From Balneolales bacterium (GTDB lineage: Bacteria > Bacteroidota > Rhodothermia > Balneolales > Natronogracilivirgulaceae), in NCBI GenBank assembly GCA_007135895.1, contig SLHZ01000346.1, positions 1 through 6,777 of the forward strand: a stretch of DNA of 6,777 nt, in the 5' to 3' direction. The notes under the pieces were generated by a model. That model worked only from the letters and a program-made list of their open reading frames with translations, searched no databases and was not told the origin of the DNA. Both the position numbers and the translations under genes were made by a program. Shown piece after piece: positions 1 through 6,144 of the stretch; within the stretch, counting starts at the first letter, position 1; each line of letters begins with the position of its first letter.

Positions 1-345
1 GTAATACTTTTCAACCGAATAGGCCTGAACACGATACCATTTGCCCAGGGATTCGGAATAGAACTCACACTCCTTCTCTTTCCCCTCCAGGGCAACCGGT
101 CCGTAAAAAGCAGGCCAGTCGAAACTCTTCTCCGGCGATCCGGTCAGAACCTCCTTCGCCCTTCGGTAAATAATTTCCCCGCGCGGCAACCCGATGATGC
201 GCTCAAACGTCGCATTGACCTCCAGAAACTCGAAATCGGCCGGACGGCCCTCTTCGTCCAGAATCATCCGGTGATGGGCATAGCCAAGCACCGGACTCTC
301 AAACATCGCTTTGAGATGGCTTTCTTTGGAATTACTATCTTTCAT
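1..345 (-). CDS. PAS-domain sensor protein, N-terminal part (cut by window edge)
   Basis: The reading frame is open from the ATG at 343-345 to the window edge, giving 115 residues with no stop. Residues about 11-115 look like a PAS sensor domain of the type found in soluble signalling kinases: LKAMFESPVLGYAHHRMILD, then FEFLEVNATFERIIGL around 38-53, an FDWPAFYG stretch at 76-82, and a core strand pair ending in GKWYRVQAYS. There is no signal peptide or membrane segment. The missing C-terminal part would be expected to carry further PAS domains and a kinase or other output, given the three kinases upstream, but that is inference. I chose the ATG at 345 because PAS homology starts soon after it. 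The frame stays open up to 468, with in-frame ATGs at 426 and 465, but that stretch is repeat DNA and encodes an unlikely peptide. No convincing Shine-Dalgarno sequence precedes 345. The gene lies 236 bp after the preceding kinase, same strand. Confidence 0.8.
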   Translation of the reverse strand, partial: MKDSNSKESHLKAMFESPVLGYAHHRMILDEEGRPADFEFLEVNATFERIIGLPRGEIIYRRAKEVLTGSPEKSFDWPAFYGPVALEGKEKECEFYSESLGKWYRVQAYSVEKYY

Positions 346-390
346 GATCGCTGATTTCACACTCTGGAACCGGTATCTCCGGATTATGGT

Positions 391-590
391 TCCGGCCCCC
401 TGCCGGTTTCGGCAGCTCCGTATCATACTTCCGTTGTTCACCAACTCCGGACACTGCCGGTTCATAACCTATGCTTCCATGCCGGATCCGGCAGCTCCGT
501 ATCGTACTATCGTTGTTCACCAACTCCGGTCACTGCCGGTTCATACTTCCATACCGACTCCGGACGCTGCCGGTTTACGGTTTATGCTTC
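391..590. repeat. Degenerate CCGG-rich intergenic repeat family with palindromic junctions
   Basis: The spacer between two kinase genes is built from diverged copies of one element. The landmark CTGCCGGTT occurs at 400-408, 454-462, 533-541 and 567-575 (plus strand). The two best copies start at 410 and 489, 79 bp apart, and match at all but about three positions over roughly 65 bp. Palindromes sit at the copy junctions: CTGCCG-GTTT-CGGCAG at 400-415 and TGCCGGATCCGGCA at 480-493. On the minus strand each good copy can also form a GTTG-GTGAA-CAAC hairpin. A further partial copy reaches 590, so the last two codons and the stop of the upstream kinase lie inside the repeat. The 79-bp period is not a multiple of three, so this is not protein repeat coding. 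It could be a REP-like or other dispersed genomic repeat; only this locus is visible. Confidence 0.75.
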
Positions 591-2549
591 ATTTTCGGAT
601 TCTTCTCCGGAATGCGGACCGGCAGCTGCCATATCCCGGATCGTTTCACCGGGAAACCACGCCTCGACCTGCAACCCGCCTTCCGGTGGTGTTGAAAAGG
701 CCAGCTTCCCGCGCAACTGGCTGACCAGTCCGTGGATAATGGTATAACCAAAACTGTCCGGACGGTTCAGCCGCTCCAGATCCGGAACACCAACACCGTC
801 ATCTTTCACGCTAAAGGTAATGCCTTTTTCCCTCTTTTCCAGCGTCACTTCAATCGTTCCCTGCTTCCGGTCGCAAAATGCGTGCTTGAAAGCGTTGGTG
901 AGCACCTCATTGACAAAAAGGGTCAGTGGGACCGACCTGTTCATGTCCAGAAAGAGATCCCCGGAACGGATCTTCACCAGGATCTCCTTGTCGTCCGGTT
1001 TGTAATGGTTTCTCAAATAGCCGGTGACCCGGTCAATCAGCTTACCGGACGGTATGCGCGTGAAGTCGTTGCTTTCGTAGACCAGCTCATGCACCCAGGC
1101 CATCGACATGATCCGGGTCTGAAGGTCCTGCAGAATGGTCTCCGGATTGATTTTTCCGTGGGCAAAATCGGACTGGAGCGCCAGCAGGCTGCAGATGACC
1201 GCCATGTTGTTCTTGACACGGTGGTGGATTTCGGACAGCAGGATGTTTTTCTCCTCAAGATTCCTGCGAAGGGCCTCTTCAAACTTCTTCCGCTCGGTGA
1301 TGTCGGTATGCGTACCGATCAGCCGCAATGGAGTCCCGTCATCACCCCGCTCCACAATCTGCCCTTTCCCCTTGATCCACATCCAGTCGCCCTGCTTCGT
1401 CCGAAAACGGAATTCGGCCACATAGGATTCGGATTCGCTGCCAAGGAAGTTCCTGATCAACCCGGAGGTTGCCTCCAGATCATCGGGATGCACACGGTCG
1501 GCCCATCCCTTAAAAGTCTGTGGAAACTCCTTCGGCCGGTAACCGGCCATCGTGAAGTACCGGTCATCAAAAAACGTTTCGTTGGTCCGCAGATCCCAGT
1601 CCCACAACCCCACATTCTCGACCGACATGGCCAGATCCAGACGTTCCTGGCTTTTGCGCAACTCCTCGCGGATGGCATAATTCTCGGTTACATCCGAAAA
1701 CACCAGCACAACACCGGTGATGACACTCAGTCTGTTCCGGATAGGAGCCGCCGTGTCGGCTATCTGATATTCGCGGCCGTCCCGTGAGATGAGCGTAGTG
1801 TGGTTGGAAAGTGCAAGCACCTTTTCCTTTTCCAGGACCTCCAGTGCCGGATCCGGCACACTTTCCCGTGTCCGGGCATCTACGATGCGGAACACCTCCC
1901 CCAGAGGCCTTCCGGCCGCCTCCGCCTCCGTCCATCCGCAAAGCTCCTCAGCCACCGGGTTCATGGCGGTCACACGGCCCCGTGTGTCGGTCGATATCAC
2001 ACCGTCCCCGATGGAACGAAGCGTCGTCTCCAGCTTATGCTCCCTTTCCCGCAAGGCCTCCCGGAGCTGTATGCGCCCGGTGATCTGGCCGATCTGCGCA
2101 GCAACCGCCCCTGCCAGTTTTTTCTCTTCAGGGATGAAGGGATCCTTGTCATCAGGACCCGCGGATGGCGGCTTTTTCGTGTATCCCACTTCCAGGATTC
2201 CGCTTTCCGCACCATCCACGAACACAGGCACCTTAAGCATCCAGGGAGTCTCCCTGAAATTGTCCGACCGAAAATCAATATCGCCCATAATGATCCTGGC
2301 ACAGGCAAGATCGGGATACTGCCAGCTCTCCGGAATAATGCGCGTCAGCTCCTGATAGATCTCGTTGAGGGTGACTTCCGCGCTTCCCGCCATCTCGGAC
2401 AAGCGAAAGAACAGCTGCAGCTCCTTGTTTCGCTCCGTGAGCTCCTTCATGAGCTCCTGCTGAGATTTCGGGTCGGGCGCATAGACCGGTTGCGAAGACC
2501 ACTTGTCCGGCTTCCTGCCGGGTTTATTTTGTGTATTTGGTTCTTCCAT
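582..2549 (-). CDS. Soluble sensor histidine kinase, GAF-PAS-PAS-HisKA_2-HATPase
   Basis: This 655-residue kinase should autophosphorylate on His in response to a cytoplasmic signal and pass the phosphate to a response regulator. Visible layout: a basic linker and coiled coil (about 1-50), a GAF-like domain (about 50-165), a PAS domain (about 172-295, GDGVISTDTRGRVTAMNPVA), a second PAS/PAC domain (about 304-420, WDWDL, VHPDD, GTHTDITERK), a HisKA_2 dimerisation domain with the HHRVKNN motif (H442-H443, the second His the likely acceptor), and a HATPase domain with N-box NEVLTN (547), DDGVG (583-587) and a FGYTIIHG lid (600-607). No membrane segment is seen. The ATG at 2549 lies six bases after the stop of the preceding kinase with no Shine-Dalgarno sequence, which suggests translational coupling. 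The catalytic module closely resembles that of the kinase at 3693-5573. The C-terminal tail after AWFP (about 634-655) is low-complexity, and its last codons fall in repeat DNA. Confidence 0.93.
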   Translation of the reverse strand: MEEPNTQNKPGRKPDKWSSQPVYAPDPKSQQELMKELTERNKELQLFFRLSEMAGSAEVTLNEIYQELTRIIPESWQYPDLACARIIMGDIDFRSDNFRETPWMLKVPVFVDGAESGILEVGYTKKPPSAGPDDKDPFIPEEKKLAGAVAAQIGQITGRIQLREALREREHKLETTLRSIGDGVISTDTRGRVTAMNPVAEELCGWTEAEAAGRPLGEVFRIVDARTRESVPDPALEVLEKEKVLALSNHTTLISRDGREYQIADTAAPIRNRLSVITGVVLVFSDVTENYAIREELRKSQERLDLAMSVENVGLWDWDLRTNETFFDDRYFTMAGYRPKEFPQTFKGWADRVHPDDLEATSGLIRNFLGSESESYVAEFRFRTKQGDWMWIKGKGQIVERGDDGTPLRLIGTHTDITERKKFEEALRRNLEEKNILLSEIHHRVKNNMAVICSLLALQSDFAHGKINPETILQDLQTRIMSMAWVHELVYESNDFTRIPSGKLIDRVTGYLRNHYKPDDKEILVKIRSGDLFLDMNRSVPLTLFVNEVLTNAFKHAFCDRKQGTIEVTLEKREKGITFSVKDDGVGVPDLERLNRPDSFGYTIIHGLVSQLRGKLAFSTPPEGGLQVEAWFPGETIRDMAAAGPHSGEESENEA

Positions 2550-2555
2550 AGGTGT

Positions 2556-3593
2556 TCAGAGTGTGAACTTGATAACGCAACGTGCCCCATTGTGACTGTC
2601 CAGGGCAAAGCTGCCTCCCATCTGATGGACGAGCATCCTCACCAGCATCAGTCCAAAACCTTTTGATTGGCCCGCGTCAAAATCTTCGGGCATACCAATG
2701 CCGTCATCCTGCACCACCAGCTTCACACGGGATTCTTTTCTTTCGAGATTTACTTGTATGAGACCTTTATCCCTGCCTTTGAATGCATATTTCATACAGT
2801 TGGTCAGCAGCTCATTGATGATGATGCCAAGATTGAAGAGCGTACGTGAAGAGACCTCGAAATCAGCCATAGAGGTCGACAGATGAATCTTTTCATGTCC
2901 GGGAAACGTGGCGATGATCGACTCGACCAGGCTTGTCAAATAGTCCCTGAGCGATATATTATCGTAGTCATCGCTCACAAGCAGCTTCTCATAGAGCACT
3001 CTCATGCTCCTGACCCGCGCAATGGCATCTTTCAATGCCGAAACCACCTCGGGACTCTCAGCCGAGTCGGACTGCAGCATCAACAGGCTCTCAACCGTGG
3101 CAAAATTGTTTTTTATCCGGTGATTGACCTCCTTGAGGATAATTTCTTTCTCTTCGAGCTGCCTCTGTATCTCCTGCAGAGCTTTTTTACGCTCTGTTAT
3201 ATCCCGGCCGATACCCACAATTCCAATGACATTGCCATCATTATCATGGAGAGGCAGTTTGGAGGTAAGCAGAACCACCGGCTCGCCACCGGGACCGGTC
3301 ACCTGCTCTTCACGGTTCAGGATTTTTTTTCCCTCCCGCAAAACCTGCATGTCATCCTCGTGAAACTTGCGGGCAACTTCGGGAGGAAAAAGATCAAAGT
3401 CGTTCTTCCCGATCAGATCTTCTTCCTTTTCAAAGCCACAATAGAGACAGTCAATCTTGTTGGCTACAATCTTGCGGGCCTCGGCATCCTTGACATAAAT
3501 GGAATCCGGCAGGCTGTCAATGATGGTCCGCAGCAGCTTCGGCTGTCTTTTCAGCTCATGCTGTTTATTCTCGTAAGTTTTTCGCTTCGACAT
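2556..3593 (-). CDS. Soluble sensor histidine kinase, PAS-HisKA_2-HATPase
   Basis: From the ATG at 3593 this is a 345-residue kinase, the simplest of the cluster. A short charged N-terminus leads into one PAS domain of the PAS_4 type (about 22-135: IIDSLPDSIYVKD, the DFDLFPPEV signature at 65-73, then GIVGIGRDITERKK). A short coiled coil joins it to a HisKA_2 domain with NHRIKNN (H158 the likely acceptor) and a HATPase domain with NELLTN (260), DDGIGMP (296-302) and GFGLMLVRML (312-321). No membrane segment is seen. The PAS domain contains a C49-x-x-C52 pair (DCLYCGF). Its kinase core is clearly more distant from those of its two neighbours than they are from each other. Start choice: an in-frame TTG at 3608 would add five residues, but the ATG at 3593 is standard and has a weak GAG upstream. 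It is probably in one operon with the next gene, six bases away. Confidence 0.92.
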   Translation of the reverse strand: MSKRKTYENKQHELKRQPKLLRTIIDSLPDSIYVKDAEARKIVANKIDCLYCGFEKEEDLIGKNDFDLFPPEVARKFHEDDMQVLREGKKILNREEQVTGPGGEPVVLLTSKLPLHDNDGNVIGIVGIGRDITERKKALQEIQRQLEEKEIILKEVNHRIKNNFATVESLLMLQSDSAESPEVVSALKDAIARVRSMRVLYEKLLVSDDYDNISLRDYLTSLVESIIATFPGHEKIHLSTSMADFEVSSRTLFNLGIIINELLTNCMKYAFKGRDKGLIQVNLERKESRVKLVVQDDGIGMPEDFDAGQSKGFGLMLVRMLVHQMGGSFALDSHNGARCVIKFTL

Positions 3594-3675
3594 TATCTCA
3601 TATTTCAATCCGGCGTTTCAACCAATTCGTCAATTCAACATTTCTGCTCACTATACTCACTATGCCAAACCGGTT

Positions 3676-3693
3676 ATTCGCTGACCAGTGAAT
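3676..3693. repeat. Imperfect 18-bp palindrome just after a kinase stop codon
   Basis: ATTCGCTGACCAGTGAAT reads almost the same on both strands, with one mismatched pair. It begins at the stop codon of the upstream kinase gene. There is no T-run after it on the minus strand, so it is not an intrinsic terminator. It could be a protein-binding site or chance. The rest of the 99-bp spacer (3594-3692) holds a 9-bp tandem repeat (CTCACTATA then CTCACTATG, 3647-3664). I see no convincing promoter there. Confidence 0.35.
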
Positions 3694-5573
3694 CATGCCG
3701 GTGGATGATCTTTGTGCTTGGCCGGAAACCACGCTTCAACACGCAAACCGCCCTTGGGCGGAGCCACAAAGGTAATCTTGCCTCGCAACTGGTTAACAAG
3801 CCCATGGACAATGGTGTATCCAAAACTGTCCGGTCTGGAAATTTTATCGAGATCGTCCACACCGATCCCGTCATCCGCTATCACAAAATGTATCCCTTCG
3901 TCATCTCTCTCCAAAACAACCTCAATGTGCCCTTTCTGGCGACCCTCGAAAGCATGCCTGTACGCGTTGGAGATCAACTCATTCACAAAGAGAGTGAGCG
4001 GGACAGAATTGTTCATATCCAGATATATTTTACCCGACCGGACCGCAATGGTGATCTCCTTTCCTTCAGGCTTGTAATTCTCTTCCAGGTACTTTGCCAG
4101 CCGTGAAAAAAGCTTTTCGGAGTCGATTTCGGAATAATTGCTGCTTTCGTAGACCAGCTCATGGACCCAACCTATGGCTAAAATGCGGGCTTGAATATCT
4201 TTCAGCAAGGTGTCCGGATCTTTTTTGGGGGTGTTGGCAATATCATCACCAAATTCTGATTGCAGGGTCATGAGGCTGGAAATGACCGCCATATTGTTCT
4301 TCACACGGTGATGAAGCTCCGAAAGAAGAACCTTTTTTTCTTCCAGGCTTCTCTCCAAAGCTTCTTCCGCATGCTTGCGCTCGGTGATGTCTTGTGCCAC
4401 ACCGGTCAAGCCCGCAATCTGACCGTCTTCAATGAGCGGATTTACCAGAAAACTGACCCAGCCGCCCTTGTTATCTACCCCCCTGTATCGAAATTCCTGA
4501 TAGGTACTCTCGGTAACATTCCTGATCTGGTCCTGATACAGGTCATGGACTCTTTTCCGGTCATCAGGATGAACAAATTGAAGGTAAAATCTCCCGAGCA
4601 CCTGCTTGACCGGAACATTGAGGAAATCCTCAGCGGTGCGGTTGACAAACGTGAATCGTCCCTTTAAATCCGTTGAAAAAAGCATGGCCCTGGAACCTTC
4701 TACCAGTGAGTGCATCTGCTTTTCATAGGCACGAAGTTCCTGTTCATACATAACACGTTCGGTGATGTCACGAACCACAGAAAGAGCACAGTTATCACCG
4801 CAATATACCAGCCGGCTTTCAAAATGCATGGTTTCCCCGCCCATCTCGAGCTGGTATTCATACGACTGCAGCTCTCTTTTATCAATAACTTTGGCCAGAT
4901 GATCCAGTGTTAAACGTGCCAATTCCGGTGGCAGCACTTCGGTTAAATGCTTTCCAAGAAAAGACTCGGGCGGCAGAAGCAACTTGCTGGATTTCGTGGC
5001 ATGATAATCAATAAAATATCCCTCTTCGTTGAACAGAAACATCATGTCCGGAAGCGCATCCAGCAGGGCACGGTTGCGATGCTCGCTCTCCCTGAGTGCT
5101 TCTTCGGATAGTTGGAGTTCCCGGTTGATTTGCTCCAGAGCTGATTCATATTGTGTATGATGGGGTGCGTCGAAATCGGACCCGATTTTTTCTCTATGCA
5201 GCCGCAGCGCAAGTCCGATCGTCACTCTGATCTGCATTTGTCCGCTGCTTCGCGTCAGAAAACCATAGGAAGGTATCTGCTCCACCTTCTCAATCGTGGC
5301 CGGATCCGTATGGGAAGTGACAAAGATCAGGGGCAGTTCACGCTTTTCCAGTATAATTTTGGAAGCCTCTGTACCGTCTATGCCCGAACCCAGATGGATA
5401 TCCATCAGGATCAGGTCAATATCGGGTGTCTTGTCCACGATTTCAACCGCTTCTTCTCCCGTGAAAACGGTCAGAACCTTGTATCCCAATTTTTCAAGGT
5501 CTCTTTTGTAACTCATGGAAATGAGTGCCTGATCTTCAACCAGAAGAATCGTCGGACACCTTTCGCTGCTCAT
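3693..5573 (-). CDS. Sensor histidine kinase with N-terminal receiver, REC-PAS-PAS-HisKA_2-HATPase
   Basis: The 626-residue product is the first gene of the kinase cluster. It opens with a response-regulator receiver domain (about 7-125): acidic pair E13-D14, phosphoacceptor D58 in LILMDIHLG, and T86 in IFVTSHTD. The position of the conserved Lys is occupied by R108 (YGFLTRSSG). A coiled coil (about 140-165) leads to a PAS domain (about 166-272, DALPDMMFLFNEEG to VVRDITERV) and a second PAS/PAC domain (about 285-400, VHPDD, GVAQDITERK). The HisKA_2 domain follows, with HHRVKNN (H421-H422), then a HATPase domain with NELISN (531), ADDGIGV (566-572) and FGYTIVHG (584-591). No membrane segment is seen. 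The receiver-first order suggests the kinase is itself controlled by phosphotransfer from another kinase (inference). The ATG at 5573 is supported by a strong ribosome-binding site. It resembles the kinase at 582-2549 throughout the catalytic module. Confidence 0.95.
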   Translation of the reverse strand: MSSERCPTILLVEDQALISMSYKRDLEKLGYKVLTVFTGEEAVEIVDKTPDIDLILMDIHLGSGIDGTEASKIILEKRELPLIFVTSHTDPATIEKVEQIPSYGFLTRSSGQMQIRVTIGLALRLHREKIGSDFDAPHHTQYESALEQINRELQLSEEALRESEHRNRALLDALPDMMFLFNEEGYFIDYHATKSSKLLLPPESFLGKHLTEVLPPELARLTLDHLAKVIDKRELQSYEYQLEMGGETMHFESRLVYCGDNCALSVVRDITERVMYEQELRAYEKQMHSLVEGSRAMLFSTDLKGRFTFVNRTAEDFLNVPVKQVLGRFYLQFVHPDDRKRVHDLYQDQIRNVTESTYQEFRYRGVDNKGGWVSFLVNPLIEDGQIAGLTGVAQDITERKHAEEALERSLEEKKVLLSELHHRVKNNMAVISSLMTLQSEFGDDIANTPKKDPDTLLKDIQARILAIGWVHELVYESSNYSEIDSEKLFSRLAKYLEENYKPEGKEITIAVRSGKIYLDMNNSVPLTLFVNELISNAYRHAFEGRQKGHIEVVLERDDEGIHFVIADDGIGVDDLDKISRPDSFGYTIVHGLVNQLRGKITFVAPPKGGLRVEAWFPAKHKDHPPA

Positions 5574-5579
5574 GACAGG

Positions 5580-5586
5580 CTCCTTT
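5580..5586 (-). promoter_or_regulatory. Strong Shine-Dalgarno sequence of the REC-kinase gene
   Basis: On the minus strand AAAGGAG lies six bases before the ATG at 5573. It is the only canonical ribosome-binding site in front of a gene in this window. It fixes the start codon and suggests that the first gene of the kinase cluster is translated better than the others. Confidence 0.85.
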
Positions 5587-5595
5587 GAATGAGTT

Positions 5596-5632
5596 CGGTG
5601 GGACTTGTGTTGTGGTAACTATCCGGTGGGAC
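5596..5632. repeat. Pair of exact 9-bp direct repeats in the kinase leader
   Basis: CGGTGGGAC occurs at 5596-5604 and again at 5624-5632, exactly 28 bp apart. In the minus-strand leader RNA this gives two GUCCCACCG boxes about 23 to 59 bases before the start codon. They could be a regulator-binding or RNA-binding element; no known family is recognised. Confidence 0.4.
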
Positions 5633-5664
5633 GTGGAATCATGCAACAACTATTGTTATAAACT

Positions 5665-5694
5665 TGACTATGTAAAAAATGACTATCTAAAAAA
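5665..5694. repeat. 15-bp tandem repeat in the kinase leader
   Basis: TGACTATGTAAAAAA is followed directly by TGACTATCTAAAAAA, a two-copy tandem repeat with one mismatch. It lies about 90 to 120 bp upstream of the kinase start codon and downstream of the best promoter candidate. It could be a paired operator or simply slippage-born sequence. Confidence 0.5.
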
Positions 5695-5763
5695 TCGAGC
5701 TGATGTACAAAAAAACAGAAGTATACATTCGCTTCATATCAGTATTTCCAAGATAATGTAAAT

Positions 5764-5793
5764 ATTATACGATTCTAAAAGATTCTTCACCAA
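5764..5793 (-). promoter_or_regulatory. Candidate sigma70-like promoter of the kinase cluster
   Basis: On the minus strand a perfect TATAAT (5769-5764) is preceded, after 18 bases, by TTGGTG (5793-5788), which matches the -35 consensus only in its first three bases. A direct repeat lies in the spacer, seen on the plus strand as GATTCT-AAAA-GATTCT (5771-5786), and could bind a regulator. Transcription from here would give a leader of roughly 180 bases before the ATG at 5573. Other weak -10-like sequences exist in this AT-rich stretch, for example TATACT at 5725-5720. Confidence 0.4.
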
Positions 5794-5820
5794 CGATTCA
5801 ACAATTATTCAACCATACGG

Positions 5821-5860
5821 AATACAGCAATACAGCAATACAGCAATGCGGCAATGCGGC
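5821..5860. repeat. Five-copy 8-bp tandem repeat
   Basis: Three exact copies of AATACAGC (5821-5844) are followed by two copies of the variant AATGCGGC (5845-5860). The array lies just upstream of the candidate kinase promoter, about 30 bp from the -35 box. Short tandem arrays like this can change copy number by replication slippage, which would alter upstream spacing, but no function is shown. Confidence 0.8.
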
Positions 5861-5907
5861 GACAATGAGATAAAATGGCGGCAATCAGGCGACCATTCAT
5901 GCCGATG

Positions 5908-5954
5908 CGCCCTGCCGGGTGCACAAAAAAACGCCCTGCCGGGTGCGCAAAAAA
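5908..5954. repeat. 24-bp GC-rich hairpin unit plus A-tract, two tandem copies
   Basis: CGCCCTGCCGGGTGCAC followed by an A-tract begins at 5908, and a second copy begins at 5932. A third, diverged copy lies at about 5997-6019 and runs into the terminator. Each unit can form a small hairpin (GCGCCC-TGCC-GGGTGC with one wobble pair). On the minus strand the copy at 5932 is followed by seven Ts, giving a terminator-like arrangement after the main terminator. These may be decayed or auxiliary terminators, or a dispersed intergenic repeat. Confidence 0.65.
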
Positions 5955-6013
5955 GGTGGTTAATATTTGACCTGGATTTCGCAGATAGGTCCGGAACCTG
6001 CCGGGCGCACCAT

Positions 6014-6046
6014 AAAAAAGGGCGGTCAACATTCCTGTTGCCGCCC
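6014..6046 (-). terminator. Rho-independent terminator after the exported-protein gene
   Basis: Read on the minus strand, GGGCGG-CAAC pairs with GTTG-CCGCCC around a six-base loop, with a single bulged A. This ten-pair stem is followed directly by six Ts (6019-6014), the classical intrinsic terminator form. It lies about 100 bases after the stop of the gene at 6145-6675 and separates that gene from the kinase cluster. On the plus strand the hairpin lacks a matching T-run. Confidence 0.88.
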
Positions 6047-6144
6047 TGTTATTTGGGAGATATGTCAGTCGCTTTTTTCGTGACTCTTCCGCTCAGCATC
6101 AGCTACCCTCGACCCAAATTGCGCGTTTGTGTCTGTAAAGGCTC

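Larger units (their letters stand above)
5574..6013. other. AT-rich, repeat-laden spacer upstream of the kinase cluster
   Basis: No gene is supported here. From low to high coordinates it holds the ribosome-binding site, the 9-bp repeat pair, the 15-bp tandem repeat, a candidate promoter, an array of 8-bp repeats and two or three copies of a GC-rich hairpin unit flanked by homopolymer tracts. An imperfect palindrome GGTTAATATTTGACC lies at 5958-5972. The only open frame of note (5805-6032, minus) is made of repeat translation and overlaps the terminator, so I do not call it. Confidence 0.6.

Noticed and set aside
346..468. Upstream in-frame ATGs (426 and 465) for the edge PAS gene
   Set aside because: They would add arginine-rich residues encoded by repeat DNA and unrelated to PAS proteins, although GGAAG lies close to the ATG at 426.
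335..523. Short minus-strand frame in the repeat region
   Set aside because: It translates CCGG-rich repeats whose period is not a multiple of three, and it overlaps the start of the PAS gene in another frame.
346..581. CRISPR array
   Set aside because: The copies are diverged, unevenly spaced (34, 79 and 54 bp) and have no unique spacers of constant length; no cas gene is present.
732..1787. Plus-strand open frame (351 codons)
   Set aside because: It is the antisense shadow of the HisKA_2 and PAS parts of the kinase at 582-2549, with no family resemblance of its own.
1800..2666. Plus-strand open frame (288 codons)
   Set aside because: Antisense to the GAF-PAS region of the same kinase and crossing into the next gene; its peptide has no domain signature.
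3594..3608. TTG start five codons upstream of the chosen ATG of the PAS kinase
   Set aside because: The extension adds only five residues, has no better ribosome-binding site, and the in-frame ATG at 3593 is the simpler choice.
2883..4106. Long plus-strand open frame (407 codons)
   Set aside because: It runs antisense across two clear kinase genes and their spacer, shows no recognisable domain, and its length is explained by the codon bias of the genes opposite.
5805..6032. Short minus-strand frame upstream of the kinase cluster
   Set aside because: It is made of the 8-bp and 24-bp repeats and begins inside the terminator, with no ribosome-binding site.
6047..6144. Riboswitch or small RNA between the exported-protein gene and its terminator
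   Set aside because: Only short, weak pairings are visible and no known riboswitch core could be recognised.
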